Notes: a model not told the origin generated them from the sequence alone. Counted from the stretch's first letter, positions 49,820-59,598 are shown. The stretch is 64,000 nt of DNA from Chitinophaga sp. XS-30 (GCF_008086345.1 NZ_CP043006.1:2912032-2976031), one strand, 5' to 3'. Program-made: numbers and translations.

Positions 49820-50884
49820 ATGTCGCATATTTACCGTGTGAATAAACAACTTGAGAACAGGATCGTTGCGTACAGCGTAGCGGTCATCGCCCTCCTGGTC
49901 AATCTGCCGAAGCTCGCCCTGATGTATGAAGGGAGCCTGGCGCGGCAGTTCATCACTTTCGACCTGGGAGAATTCCTGTACCTGCTGCTGGTCACCTCCC
50001 TGTTCGGTTGGCTGTTTTTCCGGCTGAACCTTCGCTGGCTGCCTGAACTGCGGAAAAATGGCCCGGACCTGTTCAGGCCCTTTCTGCTGCCGAATCTGCT
50101 TTTTCTGCTGCTTGGCTGCATCATTGCCATACAATTGCACTGGCTGCTCTTTCAGCCTCCGTTCGCCGTAAACTTCCTGCGTGGCGCCTATTTCCTGCGT
50201 TTCGGGGTATGTGTGCTGCTGGAGCTGCTGATCGTACGGATCATTTACCAGATCAGGGAAACCCGGCGGCATGAGGCGGAAAAGGAACTGATACTGCGGA
50301 AGAGCGCGGAAACAGCGCTTGAATTGATGAAACAGCAGCTCAACCCTCATTTCTTTTTCAATGCGCTCAGCACTTTATCAGGGCTTACACGGGAAGACCC
50401 GGGCAAAGCGCAACGTTATATTGCCCATTTATCACGGATCTTCCGCAACCTGCTGCATGCGCCGCAACAGATCTTAACGGTCGGGGAAGAATTGCGGCAG
50501 CTTGCCTCTTACGCGGAACTGCTCAAAATGCGTTTCGAAACGGGTATCTGCATCAGGGTAAACGTTCCGCCGGATTTCGAATCCAGGATGATACCCCATT
50601 TTTCCCTGCAGCCATTGATGGAGAACGCAGCCAAGCATAATATCGCCGTTCCTGAACTGCCCCTGGAAGTGAATATCTATACGGAGGGGGAAGACCTGGT
50701 AGTGGCCAATAATCTGCAACCCGCAAATGGCATGTCGTTTTCATCCGGACTGGGCCTGCATAACCTTAACGAACGCTTCAGGATGCTGACCGGAGGCGTG
50801 GTAAAGGTCAGCAGGACCAGCGAACATTTTATCGTTAAATTACCGACCACAAATGATACCACCACTACGTTTACTGATCATTGA
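49820..50884 (+). CDS. LytS-type sensor histidine kinase
   Basis: I chose ATG 49820 (MSHIYRVNKQLENRI); a GTG at 49796 would add eight residues. The 354-residue protein has four predicted membrane helices in residues about 15-160, a linker coiled coil, then the His_kinase core with KQQLNPHFFFNALSTLSGL (phosphorylated His). The ATPase follows with PLMENAAKHN and GLGLHNLNERFRML. It has no large extracellular sensor, so it may sense membrane or bound signals. Its 3' end overlaps the response regulator gene by 32 bp. Confidence 0.92.
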   Translation: MSHIYRVNKQLENRIVAYSVAVIALLVNLPKLALMYEGSLARQFITFDLGEFLYLLLVTSLFGWLFFRLNLRWLPELRKNGPDLFRPFLLPNLLFLLLGCIIAIQLHWLLFQPPFAVNFLRGAYFLRFGVCVLLELLIVRIIYQIRETRRHEAEKELILRKSAETALELMKQQLNPHFFFNALSTLSGLTREDPGKAQRYIAHLSRIFRNLLHAPQQILTVGEELRQLASYAELLKMRFETGICIRVNVPPDFESRMIPHFSLQPLMENAAKHNIAVPELPLEVNIYTEGEDLVVANNLQPANGMSFSSGLGLHNLNERFRMLTGGVVKVSRTSEHFIVKLPTTNDTTTTFTDH

Positions 50885-51620
50885 GGATGAGCCTGTGAAT
50901 GCACGCAACCTCGCCTTTGAGCTGCAGCGCGCGGCAGCCGGCGTGGACATTGTTGCCACGCTGCCTTCCGTAGCCGCCACCGTGGAATGGCTGAAAACGG
51001 ACGGCGGTTGCGACCTGATCTTTATGGATATCCAGTTGGCGGACGGACTTTCATTCGAGATATTCGGGCAGGTGGACGTTCAGCAACCGGTCGTCTTCGT
51101 CACCGCCTATGATGAATATGCGCTGAAAGCATTCCGGGCTAACGGTATCGACTATGTGCTGAAGCCATTCCTGCCGGAAGATATCGAACGGGCATTGAAC
51201 AGGTACAGGCGATGGACACAGGGGCCTGCAGACGCAGGATCGCTGAAAAATATGATACAGGCTTTGCAGCAGGCGCCGGTGTACAGGCAGTCTTTCCTCG
51301 TGCATCACCGGGACAGGCTGATCCCGCTGTCCACCGCAACAATAGCCTGGTTCTATTCCAAAGCCGAAGTCGTACAGGCATGTACGGCAGACCGCAAACA
51401 GTATTTTATCGACCATACCCTGGAGGAGTTGCAGCAACTGCTGGACCCGGCCGTTTTTTTTCGTGCCAACCGGCAGTTCATCGTACAGCGCAAATACATC
51501 CTGGAAGTGGAGTTTTTCTTTAACGGCAGGCTGCTGCTGAATATGCAGGTTCCCGCTCCTGAAAAAATATTGATCAGCAAAGCCCGTGTACCGGCGCTGC
51601 GGAGCTGGATGAATACCTGA
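50853..51620 (+). CDS. LytTR-family response regulator
   Basis: The 255-residue protein has a receiver domain (residues 1-125: RLLIIEDEPVNARNL, phosphoacceptor Asp in DLIFMDIQLADGLSFEIF, FVTAYDEYALKAF) and a LytTR DNA-binding domain (about 150-255: FLVHHRDRLIPLSTATIAWFYS; FRANRQFIVQRKYI). Together with the overlapping LytS-type kinase it forms a two-component system. Its targets may be the adjacent alpha-galactosidase or hydroxylase genes or lie elsewhere. Confidence 0.94.
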   Translation: MIPPLRLLIIEDEPVNARNLAFELQRAAAGVDIVATLPSVAATVEWLKTDGGCDLIFMDIQLADGLSFEIFGQVDVQQPVVFVTAYDEYALKAFRANGIDYVLKPFLPEDIERALNRYRRWTQGPADAGSLKNMIQALQQAPVYRQSFLVHHRDRLIPLSTATIAWFYSKAEVVQACTADRKQYFIDHTLEELQQLLDPAVFFRANRQFIVQRKYILEVEFFFNGRLLLNMQVPAPEKILISKARVPALRSWMNT

Positions 51621-51711
51621 ACATTTCAACCCCCGATACGGCAGTTTCACCAGTTTTCCCCTTTCCCGGCTTCGGTTTTCAGCGCAATTTCGGGTTGTAA
51701 AAAACAAGTAT

Positions 51712-52485
51712 ATGGATTTTGCAACCGGAAAATACAGAGGGATCGTGCTTTTGTTCCTTGCGCTGCTCATTACAGCAGAAATCATCTGGAGCTGGCGCCG
51801 GGACAAAAAAGTGTATGAGGTCCGGGAAACGGTGACCAATATCACTATCCTGGCAGGCTTCCATTTATCCAAATTCCTTTTTGCAGGATACCAGCTCTTT
51901 TTCCTGGAACTGGGAGCAAGACTGGCCATCTTCGATCTGCCATTCAAATTATGGGTGTTCGGCCTTTGTTTCATTGTTACGGATTTCATCTACTACTGGT
52001 TCCATCGCGCATCGCACGTCTGGAAACCGCTCTGGGCCTTCCATGTAGTACATCACTCCAGTCCCCTGATGAACCTGACGGCGGCTTACCGGCTCAACTG
52101 GTTCAGTGCGCTGGTAAGCCCTTTTTTCTTCATCCCGGCTGTTATAATCGGCTTTCCGCCCGGGTTCATTGTACTGTCCTATGCGCTGAACCTGTTATAC
52201 CAGTTCTTTCTGCACACGGAAGCTATAGGAAAGATAAAACCTGTTGAAGGGATACTGGACACGCCTTCGGCCCACCGGGTGCATCATGGCTCAAATCCTT
52301 TGTATATCGACAGGAATTTCGGCGGTGTGCTGATGATCTGGGACCGCCTCTTCGGCACCTACCAGCCGGAAACCGAAAAGGTCCGCTACGGTATCACCAG
52401 CGGTTTCGTCAGCCAGAACCCTTTCAGGCTTGTCTTCTTTGGTTTCATCGATCTCTTCAGGAAAAAAATGAAATACAAAGGCTGA
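51712..52485 (+). CDS. Sterol desaturase/fatty acid hydroxylase superfamily membrane protein
   Basis: The 257-residue integral membrane di-iron protein has four predicted helices and the eight-histidine motif set: HRASHVWKPLW, FHVVHHSSPLMN, and late HRVHHGSNPLYIDRNFGG. These enzymes hydroxylate or desaturate fatty acyl chains or sterol-like lipids with O2; in Bacteroidota they often act on lipids or carotenoids. The gene follows the response regulator by 91 bp and may be independently expressed. The substrate cannot be deduced. Confidence 0.9.
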   Translation: MDFATGKYRGIVLLFLALLITAEIIWSWRRDKKVYEVRETVTNITILAGFHLSKFLFAGYQLFFLELGARLAIFDLPFKLWVFGLCFIVTDFIYYWFHRASHVWKPLWAFHVVHHSSPLMNLTAAYRLNWFSALVSPFFFIPAVIIGFPPGFIVLSYALNLLYQFFLHTEAIGKIKPVEGILDTPSAHRVHHGSNPLYIDRNFGGVLMIWDRLFGTYQPETEKVRYGITSGFVSQNPFRLVFFGFIDLFRKKMKYKG

Positions 52486-52541
52486 CAGTAAAAGATAGTA
52501 CCGGGACCGTGCAATGTGTAACACAGAAAAAAGCAGAGATG

Positions 52542-52595
52542 CCGCTCCCGGGAAGCGGAGACCCGTTGCTACCCTGCTGAGGCAACGGGTTCTCC
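52542..52595 (+). other. Two adjacent stem-loops between the hydroxylase and acyl-CoA dehydrogenase genes
   Basis: The first hairpin is CCGCT/AGCGG (52542-52558, loop CCCGGGA). The second pairs CCCGTTGC (52562-52569) with GCAACGGG (52582-52589), extended by GGAGA/TCTCC with a one-base bulge. A T-rich run follows about 15 nt later. They could be a terminator for the hydroxylase gene or part of a structured RNA. I do not recognise a known riboswitch. Confidence 0.5.
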
Positions 52596-52624
52596 ATTTT
52601 ACCGGTTATATTATTTTTTTTAGA

Positions 52625-52632
52625 TAGCTTTG
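52625..52632 (+). promoter_or_regulatory. Consensus -7 element of the acyl-CoA dehydrogenase gene
   Basis: TAGCTTTG matches the TAnnTTTG Bacteroidota consensus exactly and lies 45 bp before the ATG at 52678. No clear -33 element is seen. Confidence 0.6.
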
Positions 52633-52677
52633 GCATTCATCCATGCCCTCGTTTTTTAAACTAAAATACTATCCGAT

Positions 52678-54039
52678 ATGGCCGGAACATTCTCGAAGAT
52701 CAGAGAGGCTTACAAGCTGTTTAAAAGTATTGATTTCGACAAGCTGGGAAAGCTCTCCCGGAAGGTGGACCTGCAACAGGTGATGGAAGGTTTTTCCAGA
52801 CTGGATGATAACCAGCTGAAAGGACTGATGAAAATGATGAACAGCAGTGGTGGAAAGAAAAAAGAACTGCCGGAGATCAACGGTGATTTTTATGAGCTGC
52901 ATCTTCGTTTGAGCGATGAAGACCGTGCCATTCAGCTGAAAGTACGGGAGTTCATGGAGCGGGAGATCAAACCGATCGTCAATAATTACTGGCTGCATGA
53001 TGAATTCCCTTTTGAAGTCATCCCCAAATTCGCGGAGCTTGGCCTCTGCGGGGTTACTTACAAAGGATATGGCTGTCCGGGCAAATCTTTCCTGATGGAA
53101 GGCATCATTGCCATGGAAATGGCGCGTATCGATTCTTCCATAGCCACGTTCTTCGGTGTGCAAAGCGGCCTCTCCATGGGATCGATCTATCTCTGCGGAT
53201 CGGAAGAGCAGAAGCAGGAATGGCTGCCCGGAATGCAGCAGATGAAGATCATCGGGGCATTCGGGCTGACGGAACCGGAAGTAGGCTCAGGTGCCGCGGG
53301 CGGGCTCACCACTACGGCTAAACGCACGGAAAATGGCTGGGTGCTGAACGGGCAGAAGAAATGGATCGGCAACGCCACTTTTGCTGATGTAACCATTATC
53401 TGGGCGAAGGATGTGGACGACGGTGAAGTGAAAGGATTCCTCGTGCGCAAAGGCACGCCGGGTTTTGCGGTGGAAAAGATCAAGGGCAAAATGGCGCTGC
53501 GCATCGTGCAGAACGGGCTGATCACCATGACGGATTGCGTGGTGGAAGAGCGTGACCGGCTGCAGCATGCCAACTCCTTCAAAGATACCGCCAGAGTATT
53601 GCAGATGACCCGTGCCGGTGTGGCCTGGATGGCCGTTGGCTGTGCGCGCGGCGCTTATGAGAATGCACTGGATTATACCCGCCGACGGAAACAGTTCGGT
53701 AAACCTATTGCCGCATTTCAGCTGATACAGAACCATCTGGTGGAAATGCTCTCCAACCTCACCGCCATGCAATCCCTCGTTTTCCGTTTATCCGAATTGC
53801 AGGACCAGGGCATGCTGAAAGATGAACATGCATCGCTCGCCAAGGTGTTCTGCTCGTTGCGTACCCGCGACATTGTCAGCCAGGCGCGCGAAGTGATGGG
53901 TGGTAACGGCATTCTGCTGGACCATAACGTAGCGCGCTTTGTGGCGGATGCGGAAGCGATCTATTCTTATGAAGGCACCAAGGAGATCAACTCCCTTATT
54001 GTAGGGCGTGCCATTACCGGGTTTAGCGCATTTGTGTAA
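52678..54039 (+). CDS. Acyl-CoA dehydrogenase with helical N-terminal extension
   Basis: The 453-residue flavoprotein is longer than most acyl-CoA dehydrogenases (380-400). Residues 1-70 form a Lys-rich helical extension (AGTFSKIREAYKLFKSIDFDK onward) ahead of the normal fold. Typical blocks are IIGAFGLTEPEVGSGAAGG (flavin/substrate loop), WVLNGQKKWIGNATFAD, RKQFGKPIAAFQLIQNHLVEM and SYEGTKEINSLIVGRAITG, with the catalytic Glu likely in YEGTKE as in glutaryl/isobutyryl-type enzymes. Substrate is not certain. It appears monocistronic, behind its own -7 element. Confidence 0.9.
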   Translation: MAGTFSKIREAYKLFKSIDFDKLGKLSRKVDLQQVMEGFSRLDDNQLKGLMKMMNSSGGKKKELPEINGDFYELHLRLSDEDRAIQLKVREFMEREIKPIVNNYWLHDEFPFEVIPKFAELGLCGVTYKGYGCPGKSFLMEGIIAMEMARIDSSIATFFGVQSGLSMGSIYLCGSEEQKQEWLPGMQQMKIIGAFGLTEPEVGSGAAGGLTTTAKRTENGWVLNGQKKWIGNATFADVTIIWAKDVDDGEVKGFLVRKGTPGFAVEKIKGKMALRIVQNGLITMTDCVVEERDRLQHANSFKDTARVLQMTRAGVAWMAVGCARGAYENALDYTRRRKQFGKPIAAFQLIQNHLVEMLSNLTAMQSLVFRLSELQDQGMLKDEHASLAKVFCSLRTRDIVSQAREVMGGNGILLDHNVARFVADAEAIYSYEGTKEINSLIVGRAITGFSAFV

Positions 54040-54205
54040 CCCGTTCCCGGAATGGATGAGCGGTATTGACCGGTTGGCGGCATTTGTATAGGCCGCTGCC
54101 GGGCGGACTACGGGATTTCAAAGCATTTGTTCAACCAGAAACGGAAATATTCCCGCCCGGGATTGATTTTTTTATATCTTGACCGGTCTAATTCCACATT
54201 TATCT

Positions 54206-55429
54206 ATGTCAACACCTAAATTCACCGAGAAAAAATTTATCCTCACCTTCATTTTTGTTACCTCGCTTTTCATGTTATGGGGTATTGCCATTACGATGGG
54301 AGATGTACTGAACAAACATTTTCAGAATGTGCTGAGCGTTTCCAAAGCACAGTCCGGTCTCGTACAGTTCTCCATTTTTGGCGCTTATTTCGTGATGGGC
54401 ATCCCGGCAGGATTGTTCATGAAACGGTTCGGGTACAAGAACGGGGTTTTACTTGGACTTTTCCTGTATGCCACCGGGGCATTTTTATTTGTGCCGGCTT
54501 CCAATATGGAATCTTTCCTCTTTTTTCGTGTAGCCTTGTTCATCCTGGCCTGCGGGCTGGCTACGCTTGAAACGGTGGCGCATCCCTTTGTAGCTTCGTT
54601 GGGCGACCAGCGGAGAAGCGACCAGCGCATCAATTTTGCGCAATCGTTCAACGCCCTGGGTGCAGTGATAGGGCCGTTGCTGGGCGCTTATTTCATTTTC
54701 GGGAACACCGAAAGCACAGGGCTGGATTCCGTCCGTACCCTGTACGTTTGCATCGGGCTGGTGATCGCTGCGGTAGGCGTATCTTTCTATTTTGTGAAAG
54801 TGCCGCCGCTGGTGGACCCGCACTCCGCACCGCCGGCAGCAGTGGAAGAAGGGGCCGTGAATGTGGACCTTGCCCCGGAGAAAAAATTGTTCCAGCACCG
54901 CCATTTCATTTGGGCGGCTATCGCGCAGTTCTTCAATGTTGCCGCACAGGGAGGGACCTGGGCTTTCTTCATCAACTATGGTGTGGAAAAGATGGGCTTT
55001 ACCGATGCCCGCGCAACCTATTATTTTTCATTAAGTATGGTCATGATGATGACCGGTCGTTTTGTTGGTACTTATCTGATGAAATTCATCGCACCTAACA
55101 AGCTGCTGGCTACGTTTGCGGCATGCAGCATCCTGATGTGCATCATCGTGGCGCAAAGCTGGGGGTGGCCCTCTTTTGTAGCGTTGCTGATGATCAATTT
55201 CTTCTTCAGTATTATGTTTCCCACCATATTCAGTCTTGGTCTGAAGAACCTGGGCGGTCATACGCAAAGAGCCTCTTCCTTTATTGTGATGGGCGTTGTG
55301 GGCGGTGCGGTTTTTCCGCCGCTGATGGGTATGCTGGCAGACAAGGATGTGGCGCATGCCTATTACCTGCCGATCATCTGTTATGCCGTGATCTTCCTGT
55401 TCGCCTATAAATTCTACAGGACGAGGTAG
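54206..55429 (+). CDS. FucP-like MFS sugar:H+ symporter
   Basis: The 407-residue membrane protein starts at ATG 54206 (MSTPKFTEKKFILTFIFVTSLFMLWGIA). It has 12 predicted helices and resembles the L-fucose/glucose-galactose permease group: LWGIAITMGDVLNKHFQ, GLFMKRFGYKNGVLLGL, ETVAHPFVASLG and NFFFSIMFPTIFSLGLKNLG. It is 136 bp upstream of the alpha-L-fucosidase gene and probably imports the L-fucose that the enzyme releases. An upstream TTG at 54179 overlaps the likely promoter and is not used. Confidence 0.9.
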   Translation: MSTPKFTEKKFILTFIFVTSLFMLWGIAITMGDVLNKHFQNVLSVSKAQSGLVQFSIFGAYFVMGIPAGLFMKRFGYKNGVLLGLFLYATGAFLFVPASNMESFLFFRVALFILACGLATLETVAHPFVASLGDQRRSDQRINFAQSFNALGAVIGPLLGAYFIFGNTESTGLDSVRTLYVCIGLVIAAVGVSFYFVKVPPLVDPHSAPPAAVEEGAVNVDLAPEKKLFQHRHFIWAAIAQFFNVAAQGGTWAFFINYGVEKMGFTDARATYYFSLSMVMMMTGRFVGTYLMKFIAPNKLLATFAACSILMCIIVAQSWGWPSFVALLMINFFFSIMFPTIFSLGLKNLGGHTQRASSFIVMGVVGGAVFPPLMGMLADKDVAHAYYLPIICYAVIFLFAYKFYRTR

Positions 55430-55463
55430 TATTGGGGCGCTACGCCCTGCCGTTAAAGTCTCA

Positions 55464-55487
55464 TTTACCCCTTAAAATGTTAATATT
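55464..55487 (+). promoter_or_regulatory. Conserved upstream element, copy A (before GH95 gene)
   Basis: A 24-bp block starting TTTACCC and containing TTAAAATGT matches another at 58911-58934 in 21 of 24 positions. This copy is about 80 bp before the GH95 start. It may be a shared activator site or promoter element. Confidence 0.45.
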
Positions 55488-55565
55488 CGCGGATAATTTG
55501 TGCATATGGCACAGGTAATCGTCAATGTTGATGATTATTATTGTGGAACACATTGACGTACACGT

Positions 55566-58016
55566 ATGAAAAAAATTTCCTGTTCCACCCTGTTACTGTT
55601 GCTGGCCGCTGGTTTATTTGCGCAGCAGCAGCCCGCAATGAAGCTATGGTACAACACCCCCTCCGGAAAAGTATGGGAGAATGCCTTGCCCGTAGGCAAC
55701 GGCAGACTTGCCGCGATGGTATATGGCAATGTGGAACAGGAGATCATTCAACTGAATGAATCAACAGTATGGACCGGCAGCCCGAATCGCAACGACAATC
55801 CGGATGCACTGGCAGCCCTGCCGGAAATAAGAAAACTGATATTCGAAGGGCGGCAGAAGGAAGCGCAGCAACTGGCCGAAAAAACCATGCAGACCAGGAA
55901 GTCGAACGGCCAGATGTACCAGCCGGTGGGCAACCTGGATATCCATTTCGCTGACCACGGCAGCTATACAAACTATTACCGGGAGCTGGATATTGAAAAA
56001 GCCGTTGCCAGAACCACTTATACGGTTAACGGAACAGCCTATACGAGGGAAGTGTTTGCTTCCGTACCGGCGCAGGTCATCGTCATAAAACTTGGCAGTT
56101 CAAAACCGGGCGGGCTTTCATTCAGGGCTTCCCTGTCAACCCGCCATAAAATGGCAGTGATTGGCGCAGAAGATAATGAGCTGATCATCAGCGGAACTAC
56201 CGCCGGTCATGAAGGAGTGGAAGGCGGAAAGCTGAAGTTCAAAGGCATCGCGAGGATCAGGACGGAAGGAGGGACCCTTAGCCGCACAGATACCGCTATC
56301 GATATCCGCAACGCCACCAGCGCGGAAATATGTATTTCCATCGCTACCAATTACGTGCATTACAATGATCTCGGCGCCGATGCGGACAAGCGTACCGGGG
56401 ACTATCTCGCCGGTGCCTGGAAGAAAGACTATGCACAACTGAAGCAGGAGCATATCACCGCCTACCAGCGGTATTTTAACCGGGTGAAAATAGACCTTGG
56501 CACCACTGCCGCCGCTGCGGCACCGACTGATGAAAGGCTGAAGAATTTCTCCATGGACAACGATCCGCAATTTGTGGCATTGTATTTCCAGTTCGGCCGT
56601 TATCTGCTCATTTCCTGCTCGCAGCCCGGCGGCCAGCCCGCAAATCTTCAGGGGATATGGAACGGCAGCATGACGCCGCCCTGGGACAGCAAATACACGA
56701 TCAACATCAATACCGAGATGAATTACTGGCCGGCGGAAAAGGATAACCTCCCTGAAATGCATGAGCCGCTCATTCAGATGGTGAAGGAGCTTTCCGTCAC
56801 CGGCCGCGAAACCGCCCGTTCAATGTATGGCGCAAGGGGATGGCTGGCACATCATAATACAGACCTCTGGCGTATCACCGGCCCGGTGGATAATATTTTC
56901 TGGGGCGTGTGGAGCATGGGAGGCGCATGGCTGTCCCAGCATGTGTGGGAGAAATATCTCTACAACGGCGATAAAAAATACCTCGCGAAGGTGTACCCCG
57001 CGCTGAAAGGCGCTGCCATGTTCTTTGTGGACCACCTGGTGGAGGAGCCAGCACATCAGTGGCTGGTCATCAACCCCGGCACTTCCCCCGAGAATGCACC
57101 AAAAACAAGGCCCGGTGTTTCATTCGATGCGGGCTGCACCATGGATAACCAGATCGTTTTCGATATGCTGAGCGTGGCCATAGAAGCGGCCACAGTATTG
57201 AAAACCGACAAGCTGTTCAGCGACACGCTGAGAGCTGTGCGCGACCGGCTGCCACCCATGCAGGTCGGGCAGTATGGCCAGTTGCAGGAATGGCTGGAAG
57301 ACCTGGACGATCCGGAGGACAAGCACCGCCATATCTCGCATCTGTACGGATTGTTTCCTTCCGCACAGATCTCTCCCTACCGCACACCGCAACTGTTCAG
57401 CGCGGCGCAAACATCCCTGCTGCAACGCGGAGATGTATCTACCGGATGGAGCATGGGCTGGAAAGTGAATTGGTGGGCACGCCTCCAGAATGGAGAACGG
57501 GCGCTGAAACTGATATCCGACCAATTGAGCCCCGTTGGTACGAAAGGCGGCGGCGGTACTTACAATAACCTGTTCGATGCGCATGCCCCTTTCCAGATAG
57601 ACGGGAATTTCGGCTGTACTTCCGGCATCACCGAAATGCTGATGCAAAGTCATGATGGCGCCATTCACCTGCTGCCCGCACTGCCTGCCGTATGGAAGAA
57701 CGGCAGCATCAAAGGATTGCGGGCGAGAGGAGGTTTCGAGATTGTGGAACTGGTGTGGAAGGAAGGAAAGGTGGAAAAGCTGGTGATCCGTTCCTCGCTT
57801 GGCGGAAACTGCCGTATCAGAACGGCCAATGTGCTGCGATCCGCCGCACTCCGCCCGGCCAGCGGTGATAACCCGAATTATTTCTATCACATCATCCCGG
57901 TAAAAGAACCGCTGATCTCTCCAAAGGCGGAGAAGCAGCCAGTTGGCCCTGCGCCTGTCTTGTTGTTCGATCTGCCCACAAAGCCCGGCAAAACCTATAC
58001 GCTGACGGCGAAATAA
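55566..58016 (+). CDS. GH95 alpha-L-fucosidase
   Basis: The 816-residue protein has a signal peptide ([19 protein letters not shown]), an N-terminal beta-sandwich ([41 protein letters not shown]) and the (alpha/alpha)6 catalytic domain. Family residues are visible: the Asn pair in [15 protein letters not shown], the acid Glu in [12 protein letters not shown], and the Asp in [16 protein letters not shown]. It inverts and releases alpha-1,2-linked L-fucose (or L-galactose) in the periplasm. With the FucP-like symporter upstream and an esterase downstream it forms a fucose-use cluster. Confidence 0.95.
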   Translation: MKKISCSTLLLLLAAGLFAQQQPAMKLWYNTPSGKVWENALPVGNGRLAAMVYGNVEQEIIQLNESTVWTGSPNRNDNPDALAALPEIRKLIFEGRQKEAQQLAEKTMQTRKSNGQMYQPVGNLDIHFADHGSYTNYYRELDIEKAVARTTYTVNGTAYTREVFASVPAQVIVIKLGSSKPGGLSFRASLSTRHKMAVIGAEDNELIISGTTAGHEGVEGGKLKFKGIARIRTEGGTLSRTDTAIDIRNATSAEICISIATNYVHYNDLGADADKRTGDYLAGAWKKDYAQLKQEHITAYQRYFNRVKIDLGTTAAAAAPTDERLKNFSMDNDPQFVALYFQFGRYLLISCSQPGGQPANLQGIWNGSMTPPWDSKYTININTEMNYWPAEKDNLPEMHEPLIQMVKELSVTGRETARSMYGARGWLAHHNTDLWRITGPVDNIFWGVWSMGGAWLSQHVWEKYLYNGDKKYLAKVYPALKGAAMFFVDHLVEEPAHQWLVINPGTSPENAPKTRPGVSFDAGCTMDNQIVFDMLSVAIEAATVLKTDKLFSDTLRAVRDRLPPMQVGQYGQLQEWLEDLDDPEDKHRHISHLYGLFPSAQISPYRTPQLFSAAQTSLLQRGDVSTGWSMGWKVNWWARLQNGERALKLISDQLSPVGTKGGGGTYNNLFDAHAPFQIDGNFGCTSGITEMLMQSHDGAIHLLPALPAVWKNGSIKGLRARGGFEIVELVWKEGKVEKLVIRSSLGGNCRIRTANVLRSAALRPASGDNPNYFYHIIPVKEPLISPKAEKQPVGPAPVLLFDLPTKPGKTYTLTAK

Positions 58017-58067
58017 AACACCGGCCGGCAACCGCAGAATGGATTATAAATGCTGCCCGGGGTGGGT

Positions 58068-58075
58068 TATATTTG
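58068..58075 (+). promoter_or_regulatory. Consensus -7 element of the esterase gene
   Basis: TATATTTG matches TAnnTTTG exactly and ends 18 bp before ATG 58094. It supports that start over the upstream in-frame start at 58073, which lies within the element. Confidence 0.65.
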
Positions 58076-58093
58076 TTCCCAAACATCGCACCC

Positions 58094-58894
58094 ATGAAAC
58101 ACCTGATCCTGTTTTTGCTGTTGGGCTTTGCCCTGCCTGTTTTTGCGCAGGATACCACTACCTACGCGCAGCAAGATAACATCCAGTACCGGACCGGCGA
58201 ACTGACGCCTTACATGAAGGAACGCTGCCGCCTGGATGTGTATTATCCCGCGAAAACCGGCAATGTTCCGGTGATCGTCTGGTTCCATGGCGGCGGTATT
58301 ACGGGTGGCAACAAGAGCATCCCGGCTGAACTGAAAAAGCAGCACGTTATCATCATATCCGCCAATTACCGGCTCAGTCCGAAAGTATCCTGCCCGGCGT
58401 ACATCGAAGATGCTGCCGCTGCAGTGGCCTGGGCGTTTAAAAATGCGCACCGGTACGGCGGGGACAGTACGAAGATCTATGTATCCGGCCATTCCGCGGG
58501 TGGGTATCTGGCTTCCATGGTGGGGCTGGACAAGCAATGGCTCGCAAAGCATGATATCGATGCCAACAGGATCGCGGCATTATTCCCCTTCAGCGGTCAG
58601 GCTATCACGCATTTTACCATACGCAAAGAAAAAGGCATCCCCGATACGCAACCGGTGATCGACGCTTATGCGCCGCTATATCATATCCGCGCGGATGCAC
58701 CACCATTATATCTCTACACCGGGGACCGGGAAATGGAAATGCTGGGCAGATACGAGGAGAATGCCTACCTGGCGAGGATGATGGGGCTGATCGGGCATAA
58801 AGCCACGCATTTGTATGAGCTGGACGGATATAACCACGGAGATATGCCGAAGCCTTCTTTTTACCTGATGCTGAAGGAGATCAGGAAGAAATGA
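58094..58894 (+). CDS. Exported alpha/beta-hydrolase (carboxylesterase/acetylesterase-like)
   Basis: The 266-residue protein has a signal peptide (MKHLILFLLLGFALPVFAQ) and the hormone-sensitive-lipase-like fold. It shows VIVWFHGGGITGGNK (oxyanion HGGG), nucleophile elbow VSGHSAGGYLAS (Ser), and later DAYAPLYHIRADAPPLYLYTGDREMEM (Asp) and GYNHGDM (His). It probably removes acetyl or similar esters from glycans. It lies 77 bp after GH95 but has its own exact -7 element, so it can be expressed separately. Confidence 0.88.
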   Translation: MKHLILFLLLGFALPVFAQDTTTYAQQDNIQYRTGELTPYMKERCRLDVYYPAKTGNVPVIVWFHGGGITGGNKSIPAELKKQHVIIISANYRLSPKVSCPAYIEDAAAAVAWAFKNAHRYGGDSTKIYVSGHSAGGYLASMVGLDKQWLAKHDIDANRIAALFPFSGQAITHFTIRKEKGIPDTQPVIDAYAPLYHIRADAPPLYLYTGDREMEMLGRYEENAYLARMMGLIGHKATHLYELDGYNHGDMPKPSFYLMLKEIRKK

Positions 58895-58910
58895 CCGTCA
58901 TTTTTCCCGC

Positions 58911-58934
58911 TTTACCCTTTAAAATGTGAAGATT
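58911..58934 (+). promoter_or_regulatory. Conserved upstream element, copy B (before ECF sigma gene)
   Basis: This block starts TTTACCC and contains TTAAAATGT, matching 21 of 24 bases of the element at 55464-55487 upstream of the GH95 gene. It lies about 110 bp before the sigma factor start. The shared element suggests co-regulation of the fucosidase and the sigma/FecR/SusC set. Confidence 0.45.
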
Positions 58935-59043
58935 AGCTATCAAATTGTCAAAATAGTCTTACCCCGTTTACCTGCATATTCGTACCTATGCATTAGTCTA
59001 CAGTGAATTTATGTTTAGTCGCGCGTTCAGCAGCAGATAATTG

Positions 59044-59598
59044 ATGGATACCACATTGCTACAGGAACAGATTGCCATTTTCCGGAATGAGGGCGCCTAC
59101 AAGCGGCTTTTTCTCTATTTCTACAAAGGGCTGGTGAGGTTTGCGGATACTTATGTCCGGCAAAATGAAGTAGCGGAGGAAATTGTGTCCGATGCCATGC
59201 TGAAGGTATGGACGATGAAAGAATCCCTCCTGGGCATCCGCAATCTGAAAGTCTATCTTTTTACCGCCGTCCGGAACGCGGCCATTAATTACCTGGTAAA
59301 GAACAGGAACTATACGACCTGGGATATCGACAACATCGCTCCCGAAACTTTCATTTCCCACATCACCCCGGAGGATGAGGCCATTGGCCGCGAACTGAAG
59401 CATGATTTTGCCAAAGCCGTCCGCCAGCTGCCCCCTAAATGCCAGATGGTGTACAAACTCGTCCGGGAAGACAGCTTTTCCTACAAGGAAGTGGCCGCCA
59501 TTATGGATATCTCCGAAAATACGGTGGACCGCCACCTGAATATTGCCATGCGCCGCCTGGCGGATGTGCTGAAAACCTACCGCCGTAATCTGCGCTGA
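59044..59598 (+). CDS. ECF-type RNA polymerase sigma factor
   Basis: The 184-residue protein starts at ATG 59044 (a TTG lies one codon upstream). It has sigma region 2 (YFYKGLVRFADTYVRQNEVAEEIVSDAMLKVW; YLFTAVRNAAINYL) and region 4 (AVRQLPPKCQMVYKLVREDSFSYKEVAAIMDIS; VDRHLNIAMRRL). It belongs to the Bacteroidota FecI-like group that is kept in check by a FecR anti-sigma factor and drives SusC/SusD expression. The FecR and STN-SusC genes follow, completing the signalling chain. Confidence 0.94.
   Translation: MDTTLLQEQIAIFRNEGAYKRLFLYFYKGLVRFADTYVRQNEVAEEIVSDAMLKVWTMKESLLGIRNLKVYLFTAVRNAAINYLVKNRNYTTWDIDNIAPETFISHITPEDEAIGRELKHDFAKAVRQLPPKCQMVYKLVREDSFSYKEVAAIMDISENTVDRHLNIAMRRLADVLKTYRRNLR

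Noticed and set aside
52542..52595. Known riboswitch in front of the acyl-CoA dehydrogenase
   Set aside because: The stems do not show the conserved motifs of SAM, TPP, cobalamin, glycine or fluoride riboswitches, and the promoter lies downstream of them.
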